Positions 1-8,810 of a stretch of DNA of 64,000 bases are shown in pieces (the first letter of the stretch is position 1; every line of letters begins with the position of its first letter). A program made the translations under genes and the position numbers. The notes under the pieces were generated by a model, which saw only the letters and a program-made list of their open reading frames with translations, made no database searches and was not told the origin of the DNA. The stretch is from Bacteroidales bacterium UBA1800 (lineage in GTDB: Bacteria; Bacteroidota; Bacteroidia; Bacteroidales; VadinHA17), in the NCBI GenBank assembly GCA_002319915.1, contig DCFQ01000021.1, forward strand, positions 36,811 to 100,810, read 5' to 3'.

Positions 1-282
1 CTTAACTGGTCGTTCAAAAACTGCTATATAAGCCAGGTAAATGCTTCATTCCCAAGCCATGAACTCGACGGCCCTTTCAGCGATCTTTCGCAGAAGGTAT
101 GGGTTGACCAGTTCAGAAAAGTTCAGTTGGTTCTCGGGAAGGATTTCTTCTATGAGAATGAAAGCCCAAAGATCCGTACAACCCATGGGATGATCTATTA
201 CAAGGAGATGAAGACCGATGAGTTCCTCAGCCACGCAAGAGCTCTCGAAAAAAGCATGGAAGGTAGCGTGCAGAATGATTAG
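1..282 (+). CDS. C-terminal part of an unidentified protein (cut by window start)
   Basis: The first frame is open from base 1 and ends at a TAG at 280-282, giving the last 93 residues of a protein whose start lies outside the window. The visible part is soluble-looking and mixed charged/aromatic (for example VWVDQFRKVQLVLGKDFF and THGMIYYKEM), with no signal or membrane segment and no motif I recognise. It lies upstream of, and on the same strand as, an acyl carrier protein and an acyl-CoA synthetase, so a role in acyl chemistry is possible but is only inferred from position. The codon choice resembles the genes that follow. Confidence 0.6.
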   Translation, partial: LNWSFKNCYISQVNASFPSHELDGPFSDLSQKVWVDQFRKVQLVLGKDFFYENESPKIRTTHGMIYYKEMKTDEFLSHARALEKSMEGSVQND

Positions 283-544
283 ATGCTCCTGAAGGCAGGC
301 AAGGTGGCATCTGATAGGGTCAGGGGATTTAGGGATTGGTTGAATAAATAATCCCCGCTGGTTTGCATCATCTGTCATCATCCTGCTCATTTATCTGGTT
401 GCCCGCGCTTTCATAAGGCCCTGACCAGGGCCGGGCTTCAAAATTAAATTTGCCTGTTAACCGGTTCCTTTTGTGAAATATGTCACTAATTCCTTGCCGG
501 AGTGAAAATTTTTGTTATATTTTTATATTTAAAATTCTGTTCAA

Positions 545-787
545 ATGGACAAGGAAGAAATCAAGAAAAGAGTAAAAAAAGTCACTGCAAAAGTGCTTGA
601 GATTGATGAGTCCGAGATTTCGGACAATTCGAACTTCTCATTTGACCTCGGGGCATCCTCCATGCAAAGCATAATGCTGGTTGCAGGATTCCAGGAGGAA
701 TTCAATGTTGAAATGGATGAACAAAGATCCCTCGATGTTCAGACCGTTTCCGAAGCCGCTGACTTTATTTCCACATACATTTCCTGA
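545..787 (+). CDS. acyl carrier protein-like protein
   Basis: An 80-residue acidic helical protein with the length and layout of an acyl carrier protein. Residues 34-42 read DLGASSMQS, so Ser39 is the expected 4'-phosphopantetheine attachment site. The usual Asp-Ser-Leu is Ser-Ser-Met here, which marks it as a specialised ACP rather than the housekeeping AcpP. The family carries acyl chains as thioesters on the prosthetic arm in the cytoplasm. It sits 112 bases ahead of an ADP-forming acyl-CoA synthetase on the same strand; a functional link between the two is inferred. The ATG follows an AT-rich leader without a clear Shine-Dalgarno. Confidence 0.85.
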   Translation: MDKEEIKKRVKKVTAKVLEIDESEISDNSNFSFDLGASSMQSIMLVAGFQEEFNVEMDEQRSLDVQTVSEAADFISTYIS

Positions 788-899
788 TAGTCCGTAAAAT
801 ATCTTTGGACAGGTAATTGGTTTTTGCGGTTTTAATTAAGGCAGTTCAGCCTGCCAATCCCCGGATCCTGAAAAATTTCCATTAATAAGGTATTTCAAA

Positions 900-3053
900 A
901 TGTCGCAAAGGTCAGAAATCCACAGGCAGAACCTGGAGAAGATCTTCAATCCCAAATCGATCGCAGTCGTTGGCACCAACAATGTGAAAGGAACGGTACC
1001 ATACGATATCCTCTTCAACATCCTGAAGACCGAGTTTTCGGGAGTGGTATTCCCCGTAAGTCCGGGCGAAAGGTCAATCTGCTCGGTAAAAGCTTACAAG
1101 TATGTCATCGATATTCCCGATCCGGTTGATCTGGCTATAATTGTTTTCCCAAGCCAGGTATGTCACATGGCACTCGAACAGTGCGGACAGAAAGGGATAA
1201 AAGGTGTGGTCATCATTTCCGCCGGCTTCAAGGAAGTTGGCGAAAAGGGCCTGGAGCGGGAGAAGCAGCTGCTTGCGATTGCCGCTAAATACGATATCTC
1301 CTTGATCGGGCCGAACTGCCTGGGGATCATCAATACCGACCCTCTGATAAATCTGAATGCCTCGTTTGCCCGGAAAATGCCTGAAGAGGGAAACATTGGT
1401 TTCCTTTCGCAAAGCGGGGCGCTCTGTACGGCTGTTCTCGATTATGCCCGGGCAAAGCACATCGGTTTCTCAAAATTCATAAGCTTCGGGAACAAGGCCG
1501 ACATCAGTGAAATAGACCTTATGTACTACCTCATGGAGGATGAAAAGACCCGCGTGATATTGCTGTACCTTGAGGAGGTTACCGACGGACGGGCCCTGAT
1601 GAAAGCTGCAAGGGATGTAACCAGGACCAGCGGGAAGCCTGTCCTTCTTCTCAAATCGGGCAGGACCGATGCCGGCGCCTCTGCAGCTGCCTCACATACA
1701 GGCTCACTTGCCGGGAACGACGAGATCTATGATGCCGCATTCAGGCAGGCCGGGATCATAAGGTGCGACAATATCGAGGAGATGTTCAACATTGCGATTG
1801 CATTCGCTTACCAGGCTGCTCCCCGTTCGAACAAAGTGGCAATCATCACAAATGCCGGCGGCCCAGGGGTTCTGACAACCGATGCCGCAATTCACGACGG
1901 ACTCCAACTGGCAAAATTCTCGGAAGAAACCATGCGGGAATTCAGAAAATCCCTCCCTTCAAATGCAAATATCAGGAACCCTGTCGATGTGGTCGGGGAT
2001 GCGCGTGCCGACAGGTATAATGTTGCCCTTACAGGGGCTTTCAGGGAACCTGAGGTCGACGGGGTATTCGTCATACTTACCCCGCAGTCGATGACCGATA
2101 TTGAAACAATAGCCAGGGAGGTCGTAAAGGTCTCGAAGGAGTATTCAAAGCCGGTATATGCCTCATTCATGGGTGAAGCCGATGTCGCCCCAGGGGTGGA
2201 TATCCTGCTCAGGAACAAGATCCCTCACTATATTCTTCCGGAATCGATGTGCAGGAGCTTCTCCCGGGTCTTCAGGTTTTACCGTGATCTTGATACGGAA
2301 TTACACCAGCAACGCGTTTTCAGCAACGTGGATCATGATTCGGTCCAGGGCATCCTGAATGAAGCAATTGCAAGCAATCATCTTTACCTTCCGGAAGAAG
2401 AGGCTGCGAGGATCCTCGAGCTTTACGGGTTCCCTGTTGTTCCGGAGGAGCTTGCAACAACACCCGGGCATGCTGCAACCATTGCTGAAAGGATAGGATT
2501 TCCCGTCGTGATGAAGGTGGATTCAGATAATATCGTCCACAAATCCGATGTCGGGGGCGTGGTCCTGAACGTGAACTCCTCAAGGGAGGCTGAAATTGCT
2601 TTCGGAAGGATAATGCACAATATACGGGAAGCGAAGAATGATGCGGTAGTTAAGGGAATCCAGGTAAGCAAGATGATTACTTCGGGAGAGGAGGTCATAC
2701 TCGGGATAAAAAGAGATCCGTCGTTCGGGCCTGTAATCATGTTCGGCCTTGGGGGCCTTTACGTCGAGGTTTTCAGGGATGTAAGCTTCAGGATCGCCCC
2801 AATCGATGAGATTATCGCTGAATCGATGATCAGGGAGATCAAATCCCACAAGATCCTGGAGGGTATCAGGGGAAAGCCAGAACGTGATACGGGTTGCATA
2901 AAAGAGTGCCTTATCAGGCTTAGCCAGCTCGCCCTCGACTGCCCCCAGATCAGGGAGCTCGACATAAATCCCCTGATCGTTCTCGAAAAGGGATCAGGCT
3001 GTTACGTGGCAGATGCCCGCCTGATGCTCCAACCAGACAATAGTAAAGAATGA
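900..3053 (+). CDS. ADP-forming acetyl/acyl-CoA synthetase, fused alpha-beta subunits
   Basis: A 717-residue protein with the alpha-beta fusion of NDP-forming acyl-CoA synthetases. An N-terminal CoA-binding Rossmann domain begins near residue 17 (NPKSIAVVG). Succinyl-CoA-ligase-like domains follow, with the SHTGSLAG motif whose His266 is the expected phospho-carrier. A C-terminal ATP-grasp domain covers roughly residues 480-700 (HKSDVGGVV). There is no GNAT acetyltransferase domain, so this is not a Pat-type protein acetyltransferase. The family interconverts acyl-CoA plus ADP and phosphate with free acid plus ATP, and in anaerobes it conserves energy during amino-acid or sugar fermentation. 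nagB follows 42 bases later. The acyl specificity cannot be read from sequence. Confidence 0.88.
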   Translation: MSQRSEIHRQNLEKIFNPKSIAVVGTNNVKGTVPYDILFNILKTEFSGVVFPVSPGERSICSVKAYKYVIDIPDPVDLAIIVFPSQVCHMALEQCGQKGIKGVVIISAGFKEVGEKGLEREKQLLAIAAKYDISLIGPNCLGIINTDPLINLNASFARKMPEEGNIGFLSQSGALCTAVLDYARAKHIGFSKFISFGNKADISEIDLMYYLMEDEKTRVILLYLEEVTDGRALMKAARDVTRTSGKPVLLLKSGRTDAGASAAASHTGSLAGNDEIYDAAFRQAGIIRCDNIEEMFNIAIAFAYQAAPRSNKVAIITNAGGPGVLTTDAAIHDGLQLAKFSEETMREFRKSLPSNANIRNPVDVVGDARADRYNVALTGAFREPEVDGVFVILTPQSMTDIETIAREVVKVSKEYSKPVYASFMGEADVAPGVDILLRNKIPHYILPESMCRSFSRVFRFYRDLDTELHQQRVFSNVDHDSVQGILNEAIASNHLYLPEEEAARILELYGFPVVPEELATTPGHAATIAERIGFPVVMKVDSDNIVHKSDVGGVVLNVNSSREAEIAFGRIMHNIREAKNDAVVKGIQVSKMITSGEEVILGIKRDPSFGPVIMFGLGGLYVEVFRDVSFRIAPIDEIIAESMIREIKSHKILEGIRGKPERDTGCIKECLIRLSQLALDCPQIRELDINPLIVLEKGSGCYVADARLMLQPDNSKE

Positions 3054-3095
3054 AATAGAATTGACAGGCAAACCTTAATCTAAAATATTAAAATT

Positions 3096-3902
3096 ATGAG
3101 AGTTATTATTAAGAAAGACCAGAATGAAGTAGGGCTTTGGACAGCCTCCTACATTGCAGACAAGATAAGAAGATCCGATCCGACCCCCAATAAGCCGTTT
3201 GTACTCGGATTACCGACAGGATCCTCCCCGATTCCCGTCTACAGGGAACTTGCCAGGATGTGCAAGGCCGGTGAGCTGTCTTTCAAAAATGTTATCACAT
3301 TCAACATGGATGAGTATGTCGGCCTCGATGAGAACCATACGGAAAGCTATCATTACTTCATGTTTGAGAACCTTTTCAGGCATATCGACATCCCCAGGGA
3401 ACACATCAATATCCTCAATGGCAATGCGCCGGATCTCGAAGCTGAATGTGCTGATTATGAAAAAAGAATAGTTGCTGCCGGAGGGATAGATCTGTTCATC
3501 GGCGGAATAGGTCCCGATGGCCATATTGCATTCAATGAGCCGGGATCATCGCTCACTTCCAGGACAAGGGTGAAAACCCTGAGGTACGATACCATACTTG
3601 CAAACTCGAGGTTCTTCGGAGGCGATATGAACAAGGTTCCCAAGCTGGCACTCACTGTCGGGGTAGGAACTGTGATGGATGCCCGTGAAGTCCTGATCAT
3701 CATTACCGGGTTCAACAAAGCCAGGGCACTCAGGGAAGTTGTGGAAGGTGGAGTCAGCCATATGTGGACAGCCTCTATCCTCCAAATGCACCAGAGAGGC
3801 ATCATAGCATGCGATGAACCGGCAACTTCTGAACTGCATCTCGATACCGTGAAGTATTTTATGGATATCGAGAATCCTGATGACAAGAACCGTCATTTTT
3901 AA
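3096..3902 (+). CDS. nagB: glucosamine-6-phosphate deaminase
   Basis: A 268-residue protein with the full NagB fold. It converts glucosamine-6-phosphate to fructose-6-phosphate and ammonia, joining amino-sugar catabolism to glycolysis. The catalytic residues fall at the same numbers as in the E. coli enzyme: Asp72 in FNMDEYVGL, and Asp141, His143 and Glu148 in PDGHIAFNEPG. The phosphate-binding LPTGSSP loop is near residue 40. It is followed after 47 bases by a DUF4954 gene with left-handed beta-helix repeats, so the two are probably co-transcribed. Confidence 0.96.
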   Translation: MRVIIKKDQNEVGLWTASYIADKIRRSDPTPNKPFVLGLPTGSSPIPVYRELARMCKAGELSFKNVITFNMDEYVGLDENHTESYHYFMFENLFRHIDIPREHINILNGNAPDLEAECADYEKRIVAAGGIDLFIGGIGPDGHIAFNEPGSSLTSRTRVKTLRYDTILANSRFFGGDMNKVPKLALTVGVGTVMDAREVLIIITGFNKARALREVVEGGVSHMWTASILQMHQRGIIACDEPATSELHLDTVKYFMDIENPDDKNRHF

Positions 3903-3949
3903 AAGCCGTCAGGGATATCGACCCATTGTATAACCAAAATCAGTGTGCA

Positions 3950-5935
3950 ATGAAGTTCCGGCACCTTACCAATGAGGAAATTCATGAGTTGACCGCCCAC
4001 GGCTGCTTTTCCGAAAACTGGGACCAGATAATGGTGTGTGAGGATTTCTCCACCGTGAATATCCGGAACACACATTTTGAAGGCAATATTAAACTTGGCA
4101 GCTATTCAGGGAGAATGGAGCCTGGCAATCCGGCTTCCAGGCCCTGCGGAATATTCAACAGTTCCATTGCCGATTGCGAGATAGGTGACCATGTTCATAT
4201 TTCCGACGTCAGGAACCTGTCAGGCTATAATGTTGAAGGGGATGTGGAGATAATAAATATTGGTTCTGTCATGGCCGGGAATGGCTCCTCATTTGGCAAC
4301 GGCACAGAGATCGAGGTGGTGAATGAAGGTGGCGGAAGGGAACTCCCGATATACGACAGATTGTCAGCCCAGATAGCATACCTTACCGTCTTTTACCGGC
4401 ATGATCCGTTATTTACGAAGAACATGCTCGGGCTGATCGGACACTATTGCGCCTCAAAGAGAACAGGGAAGGCCGTCATAAAATCAGGTGCACGCATCAG
4501 CAATACACTGGTTATCCGCAACGTCTGCATCGGCAACTGCACCATTATCTCGGGTGCAAGCCTACTTGAAGAGGGCACAATCATCAGTTGCCGGGAAGCG
4601 CCTGTGAAGATCGGTACCGGCGTTATGGCAAGGAAATTCATTATCCAGTCGGGATCGGAAGTGGATGGCGGGGCGATCCTTGAAAAGACCTTTGTTGGCC
4701 AGGGTGTAAAAATGGGAAAACAATTCTCATCCGAGAACTCGGCGTTCTTTGCCAACTGCGAGGCCTTTCACGGTGAAGCCTGCAGCCTTTTTGCGGGGCC
4801 CTACAGCGTCACCCATCACAAGTCGACACTGCTGATTGCCAGCTGCACTTCCTTTTTCAATGCCGGAAGCGGGACCAATCAGAGCAATCACATGTACAAA
4901 CTTGGCCCTGTCCACCAGGGGATACTTGAAAGGGGATCAAAGACAGGATCATTTTCTTATCTCCTTCTGCCAGGTCATATCGGGGCTTACAGCGTTGTGG
5001 TGGGAAAGCATTACTCAAATTTCGACACATCTGACTTCCCATTCTCTTATATCACAGAAGGGAAAGGCAGGAGCGAGCTAACCCCGGCGATGAACCTGTT
5101 TACTGTAGGAACCCGCAGGGATGCAGATAAATGGCCGGCGCGCGACCGCAGAACCGATCCGGAAAAACTTGACCTCATACACTTCAATCTCCTGAATCCT
5201 TATATCGCCGGAAAAATAATTACCGGAATGGCCCTCCTTTCGGATCTTTCCGAAAAAGCCACTGGCAAGCAGGACTATTTCCACCATAAGGGGATATATA
5301 TTCACAGGCTGCTTCTTAAAACCACGAGGAAGTATTATGAGATGGCCCTGAAGATATTCCTGGGCCAGGAGCTGGCCAGGCGCATAATGACGGCGGAGCC
5401 AGGATTCCCGGTCGCTGAAATCAGGAACTGGCTTAAATCGGAACTTGTTCCGGACCGTGGTAAGTGGGTGGACCTTGCCGGACTGCTCTCACCGGTATCC
5501 GCGGTGAACGGTATCACGGAAGCGGTAAAATCGGGAGAGATATCTTCAACGGAAGAGCTTGAAAAACGCCTGGCATCGATCTATAAAAACTACCTGTCTT
5601 TTTCGTGGAGCTGGTGCTCTGCGGTTATCAGGGACCAGGAAGGAAGCCTTCCCGAAGATTTACCTGCCTGCGGCCTCATAAAGATAATTGAGGACTGGAA
5701 GTCGAATGCGGTAAAGCTCAACAGTATGATCCTCAAGGATGCAGAAAAAGAGTTTGACCAGGGAAGCAGGATCGGGTACGGGATTGACGGCGACCAGGCA
5801 GCCAGGGATGAAGACTTCAGTTCAGTAAGGGGGGAATATGAAAGGAACAAGTTCGTCGCCGGGCTTCGGAAGGAATCGGAAGAGATCGAAGGGCAGGCGG
5901 ATAAGATGATCTCCTTGCTGAAGGGGATCTCGTGA
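3950..5935 (+). CDS. DUF4954 family protein (left-handed beta-helix, nucleotidyl/acyltransferase-like)
   Basis: I recognise the DUF4954 family of Bacteroidota. The first half (roughly residues 40-390 of 661) is full of hexapeptide-type turns (IGDHVHI, IGNCTI, IGTGVMA), which form a left-handed beta-helix as in sugar-nucleotide acyl/nucleotidyltransferases. The C-terminal third is helical. No enzymatic role is established that I know of; adjacency to nagB suggests handling of hexosamine phosphates, which is inference. I chose the ATG at 3950 (MKFRHLTNEE) over the TTG eight codons upstream, because homology-like sequence starts there. A hairpin in a G/C-rich repeat follows the stop and may end transcription. 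Confidence 0.8.
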   Translation: MKFRHLTNEEIHELTAHGCFSENWDQIMVCEDFSTVNIRNTHFEGNIKLGSYSGRMEPGNPASRPCGIFNSSIADCEIGDHVHISDVRNLSGYNVEGDVEIINIGSVMAGNGSSFGNGTEIEVVNEGGGRELPIYDRLSAQIAYLTVFYRHDPLFTKNMLGLIGHYCASKRTGKAVIKSGARISNTLVIRNVCIGNCTIISGASLLEEGTIISCREAPVKIGTGVMARKFIIQSGSEVDGGAILEKTFVGQGVKMGKQFSSENSAFFANCEAFHGEACSLFAGPYSVTHHKSTLLIASCTSFFNAGSGTNQSNHMYKLGPVHQGILERGSKTGSFSYLLLPGHIGAYSVVVGKHYSNFDTSDFPFSYITEGKGRSELTPAMNLFTVGTRRDADKWPARDRRTDPEKLDLIHFNLLNPYIAGKIITGMALLSDLSEKATGKQDYFHHKGIYIHRLLLKTTRKYYEMALKIFLGQELARRIMTAEPGFPVAEIRNWLKSELVPDRGKWVDLAGLLSPVSAVNGITEAVKSGEISSTEELEKRLASIYKNYLSFSWSWCSAVIRDQEGSLPEDLPACGLIKIIEDWKSNAVKLNSMILKDAEKEFDQGSRIGYGIDGDQAARDEDFSSVRGEYERNKFVAGLRKESEEIEGQADKMISLLKGIS

Positions 5936-5958
5936 TCCCGGGAACTTACACCACGGAA

Positions 5959-6056
5959 AGCCCCCAATCCCCTGAAGGGGGCTATGCCATAAAGCCCTTA
6001 CCTGAGCTGGGAATGTTTTAAAGTTCCGCTTTCAGGGGGGATTAGCGGGGTGTTCT
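5959..6056. repeat. composite C/G-rich intergenic repeat (paired hairpins)
   Basis: The left arm AGCCCCC (5959-5965) pairs with GGGGGCT (5977-5983). The right arm carries TTTCAGGGGGGATTAGCGGGG. The same two-part design recurs at 44861-44998. The left hairpin begins about 23 bases after the DUF4954 stop and could work as a terminator, though no T-run follows. Confidence 0.6.
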
Positions 6057-6138
6057 TCGCGTAAATTCTTAAATTGTTACAGGATCACAATAAATGGTAC
6101 AAAATCGATACTTTTTGTTACAAAATTGGTAGACCATG

Positions 6139-6315
6139 TCATGCTGAGTTCTGAACTTTATGGCTGCCAGCATTCTTTTGCAATTTCCCCATTTCCAAAG
6201 TTGCTGCTATGATCTTGTCAGGCAGAGATAAGGGGAGTCGTGCTTTCTTTGCCAAGGAATTAGCTAGAGCTAAAAGCTATTTTGATTCTATCACTTCCTT
6301 AATATCTTGGTCGAT
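6139..6315 (-). pseudogene. decayed fragment, possibly a PIN-domain (VapC-like) toxin C-terminus
   Basis: On the minus strand a frame reads about 58 codons with one in-frame TAG and ends at a TGA at 6139-6141. The coherent part contains ANSLAKKARLPLSLPD followed by KIIAATLEMGK. This resembles the C-terminal PIN-domain motif in which a conserved Asp precedes an I-I-A-A-T helix. There is no start codon and no N-terminal half. I see a protein-like remnant; the VapC assignment rests on one short motif. Confidence 0.3.
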
Positions 6316-6515
6316 CTAAGACGGCTAAAGTTAGGTATATTTCACTCATATTGAGTAAGATATATCATATACTTGAGTATTTCATATACTTTCGCTTAGG
6401 ATTCTGCACACTATTCCTCCAGGTAGATTAAACAAGTGCTTTAATCCCCATGTCGTATAAATGCAGGCATCTGTTAAAGTTCCTGCATTTACCTTTCATC
6501 ACAGGGGTATATATG

Positions 6516-8768
6516 TTAATGTATGATTTTAGCATTTTTAAATGCTGTAATAAGTTCTTGCCTAGTAAGTTTATTTGTTTTTATATAAAGCCGATTCCTT
6601 AATGGCAAAATGGAGCTATTTTCGTTTTGTCCAGATTGAACAGGTATTTCCTGTTCAAAGTTTTCCAATAATGTGATATACTTAGAATTTACGGGTAGTT
6701 CCAACTTTTTATTCCCTGAAATGTGCCAGTAAACTACATAAATGTAATTCCCTCGTTTAAAAGTAAACGCTCGCACCTCTACGTTTCCATTAGCAATGTC
6801 AATAATCTGTTCATATGGAACAAGTTCAAATTTGTTCTTTTCATTCAGTAATAAAATATGCTCCTGCTCCAGATTCTTTAGTGCCTGTTTTTGTTCATCA
6901 GTTAGCCAATGCCTTGTTCTTACCTCTTCCCAACGTCTTAGAACCTCAAGGTTGTCAGGGGTTCTTGCATGACGAGCAAAAGTTTCAGGATTCGCTTGAA
7001 TAGACACAGGACAATCCCATGCTGCTGCCCGGCTTGTGACATATTCCAACATGTCGGGCTGAGTGCCAACTGTTTCTTCATCTGGCAACCAGTATCCCAA
7101 CCATCCAAAGTTAAGCCTGGTAAAATTATCCTGCATTCTTGGGGCCTCCTTGCATGGGTATCTCCTGGTTTCTTCTTTTAAAACCTCAGGTTTAAAGGTA
7201 TCAAAGGCATTTCCGCCTGTCAGCATATGCCAGCTGAAATGAGTCTTTGCTGCTCCTTCAGCAAAAATAGGTTCAGGTTTTAGTCTGTTAAAAACTCTCC
7301 ATTGTGCATTGGATACATGGTACCAGAATGGCGGATTAACTCCTTCTGAACCATCAAAGTACATAAATTCAAAACCTGCACTATATATTTCAGCTATTTT
7401 TTCTGCTATTTCATCCTGGAGATCTGAGTTTTGATCAATATAAACACTTGTTGCTCCAAACTCGCTTACATCAAGTAAACCAAACATATATCCTACCGGT
7501 TGGGAATTTATTGTAGTTTCATCTATTCCCCGGATACAACCTGAAAACATATATGGTTTGGTTACAGTGTAGTTCTTATATGAAATTAGTTCTGTTCCAA
7601 TTTTTAATACACGCCGGTCATTGGCCATAGTACTAAATGCAGGATTTTGTTCAACATAAATAGTTGTGTCTTTTATACCAAGTGGCTTAGCCAAAGTCAA
7701 TATTCTCAGCAGATTTAACCTGTGATCGGGAATTGGAGTGACATACTTGCTATCTCGTCCAATGTGTGTGTGTAGAAAATGAACTCCAGGGACTATTCCG
7801 GTAGTCTTGATTTTGGTCAACATCGCTTGAAGATCTGCTCTTCCCTTAGGATACTCAGATCTCCAAGTATCATAATTTCCTAAAAGCCTGTAGCCTCTGC
7901 TCTCAAGGAAAGAAGGATAATAAATCATCATAGTCCTGAATCCGGCTTGCTTGGCATATTTGATATGTTCTTCAACATTAACTGGATTAACATTGTCTGA
8001 CCAATAATATGATGCATTATAAAGTTCATTCCTTCGGCTGGCGACACCATGAGGAAGATTATAATCCTTCTCAACTACTGCAATATTATCCAGAAGTTTG
8101 TCAGTCGCGCATGTTATTAATGCTGCACCTACTCCCGTGAGTTTTACCTTTTCGTCCACTCCTGCTTCCAATATCCGGTATCCTTCACCTTCCTCCGAAT
8201 CAATGTTCGCGCTTGGTTCAGTTGCCAAAACGTTTATTACCACCTTGTCATCCCAGATTACGTTCAACCAATCACCCCAATGCCCCCGATTGCGTACAGG
8301 CAATCGCAAAAACCACATTTCACAAATCGGAGGTTCGGTCATTGCTATACCATAGTCTTTTACCTTCAAATCGAATTTCTCGAGAGTAAAGCCAATATAA
8401 TTGGGAGTTATCTTGATAATTATTGTAGATTCCCAGGGGATCAGCTCATATCCAATAATAAGTTTGTCCCCTTCTTTCCGGATCGAATTGGATTTAAATG
8501 TTGTCTTTTTATTTGGATATGCCAATTTAACCTCATTCTGGTATGGTCGTGGCTCGATTATGGTGCTTACAGGAACTTTTTTAGCTTCAATTAAACATTC
8601 AACCTTAGCAGGTTTGTAAAACAGACTTTTAGCTGTTCCGTCACTTGCGAGGACAAGTCTCATCTGATCATTCTCAATAATAATTTCATTGTCGCTTATC
8701 TTTTTATCTCCGGTACACGATATTAAAAAGATTACTGCTGACAGGAATAGCAAAAATTTTTTCATCAA
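6516..8768 (-). CDS. secreted glycoside-hydrolase-like lipoprotein
   Basis: A 750-residue protein with a lipoprotein signal (ends LISC, Cys18). The N-terminal 230 residues look like a beta-sandwich. The middle looks like a TIM barrel, with strands such as RTMMIYYPSF, GIVPGVHFLH and FEFMYFDGSEG, and a beta-rich tail follows. Acidic residues at strand ends (the Asp and Glu of FDGSEG) recall clan GH-D enzymes, but I cannot place it in a numbered GH family. It is the last gene of the fucosidase-containing locus, 42 bases after an esterase, and would act at the cell surface or in the periplasm on the imported glycan. The ATG is doubled (MMKK), so the start could be one codon later. Confidence 0.6.
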   Translation of the reverse strand: MMKKFLLFLSAVIFLISCTGDKKISDNEIIIENDQMRLVLASDGTAKSLFYKPAKVECLIEAKKVPVSTIIEPRPYQNEVKLAYPNKKTTFKSNSIRKEGDKLIIGYELIPWESTIIIKITPNYIGFTLEKFDLKVKDYGIAMTEPPICEMWFLRLPVRNRGHWGDWLNVIWDDKVVINVLATEPSANIDSEEGEGYRILEAGVDEKVKLTGVGAALITCATDKLLDNIAVVEKDYNLPHGVASRRNELYNASYYWSDNVNPVNVEEHIKYAKQAGFRTMMIYYPSFLESRGYRLLGNYDTWRSEYPKGRADLQAMLTKIKTTGIVPGVHFLHTHIGRDSKYVTPIPDHRLNLLRILTLAKPLGIKDTTIYVEQNPAFSTMANDRRVLKIGTELISYKNYTVTKPYMFSGCIRGIDETTINSQPVGYMFGLLDVSEFGATSVYIDQNSDLQDEIAEKIAEIYSAGFEFMYFDGSEGVNPPFWYHVSNAQWRVFNRLKPEPIFAEGAAKTHFSWHMLTGGNAFDTFKPEVLKEETRRYPCKEAPRMQDNFTRLNFGWLGYWLPDEETVGTQPDMLEYVTSRAAAWDCPVSIQANPETFARHARTPDNLEVLRRWEEVRTRHWLTDEQKQALKNLEQEHILLLNEKNKFELVPYEQIIDIANGNVEVRAFTFKRGNYIYVVYWHISGNKKLELPVNSKYITLLENFEQEIPVQSGQNENSSILPLRNRLYIKTNKLTRQELITAFKNAKIIH

Positions 8769-8810
8769 TCTATGGTTTTTTAGTCATCCTCAACTCAACG
8801 CACAACTCTT

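Larger units (their letters stand above)
5936..6515. other. 580-base gap: C/G-rich repeat, decayed gene fragment, AT-rich spacer
   Basis: The gap lies between two convergent transcription units. From left to right it holds a composite C/G-rich repeat (about 5959-6056), a decayed minus-strand reading frame (6139-6315) and an AT-rich stretch (6316-6515) in which I see no gene. Base composition falls sharply from the flanking nagB region to the locus on the right, making this a plausible boundary of an acquired segment. Confidence 0.6.

Noticed and set aside
46..390. A 114-codon minus-strand frame at the window start
   Set aside because: The plus-strand frame from base 1 is open to 282 and its composition fits coding DNA better; the minus frame overlaps it and has no recognisable motif.
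836..1021. A short minus-strand frame across the synthetase start
   Set aside because: It lies opposite the well supported CoA-binding domain and lacks any signal of its own.
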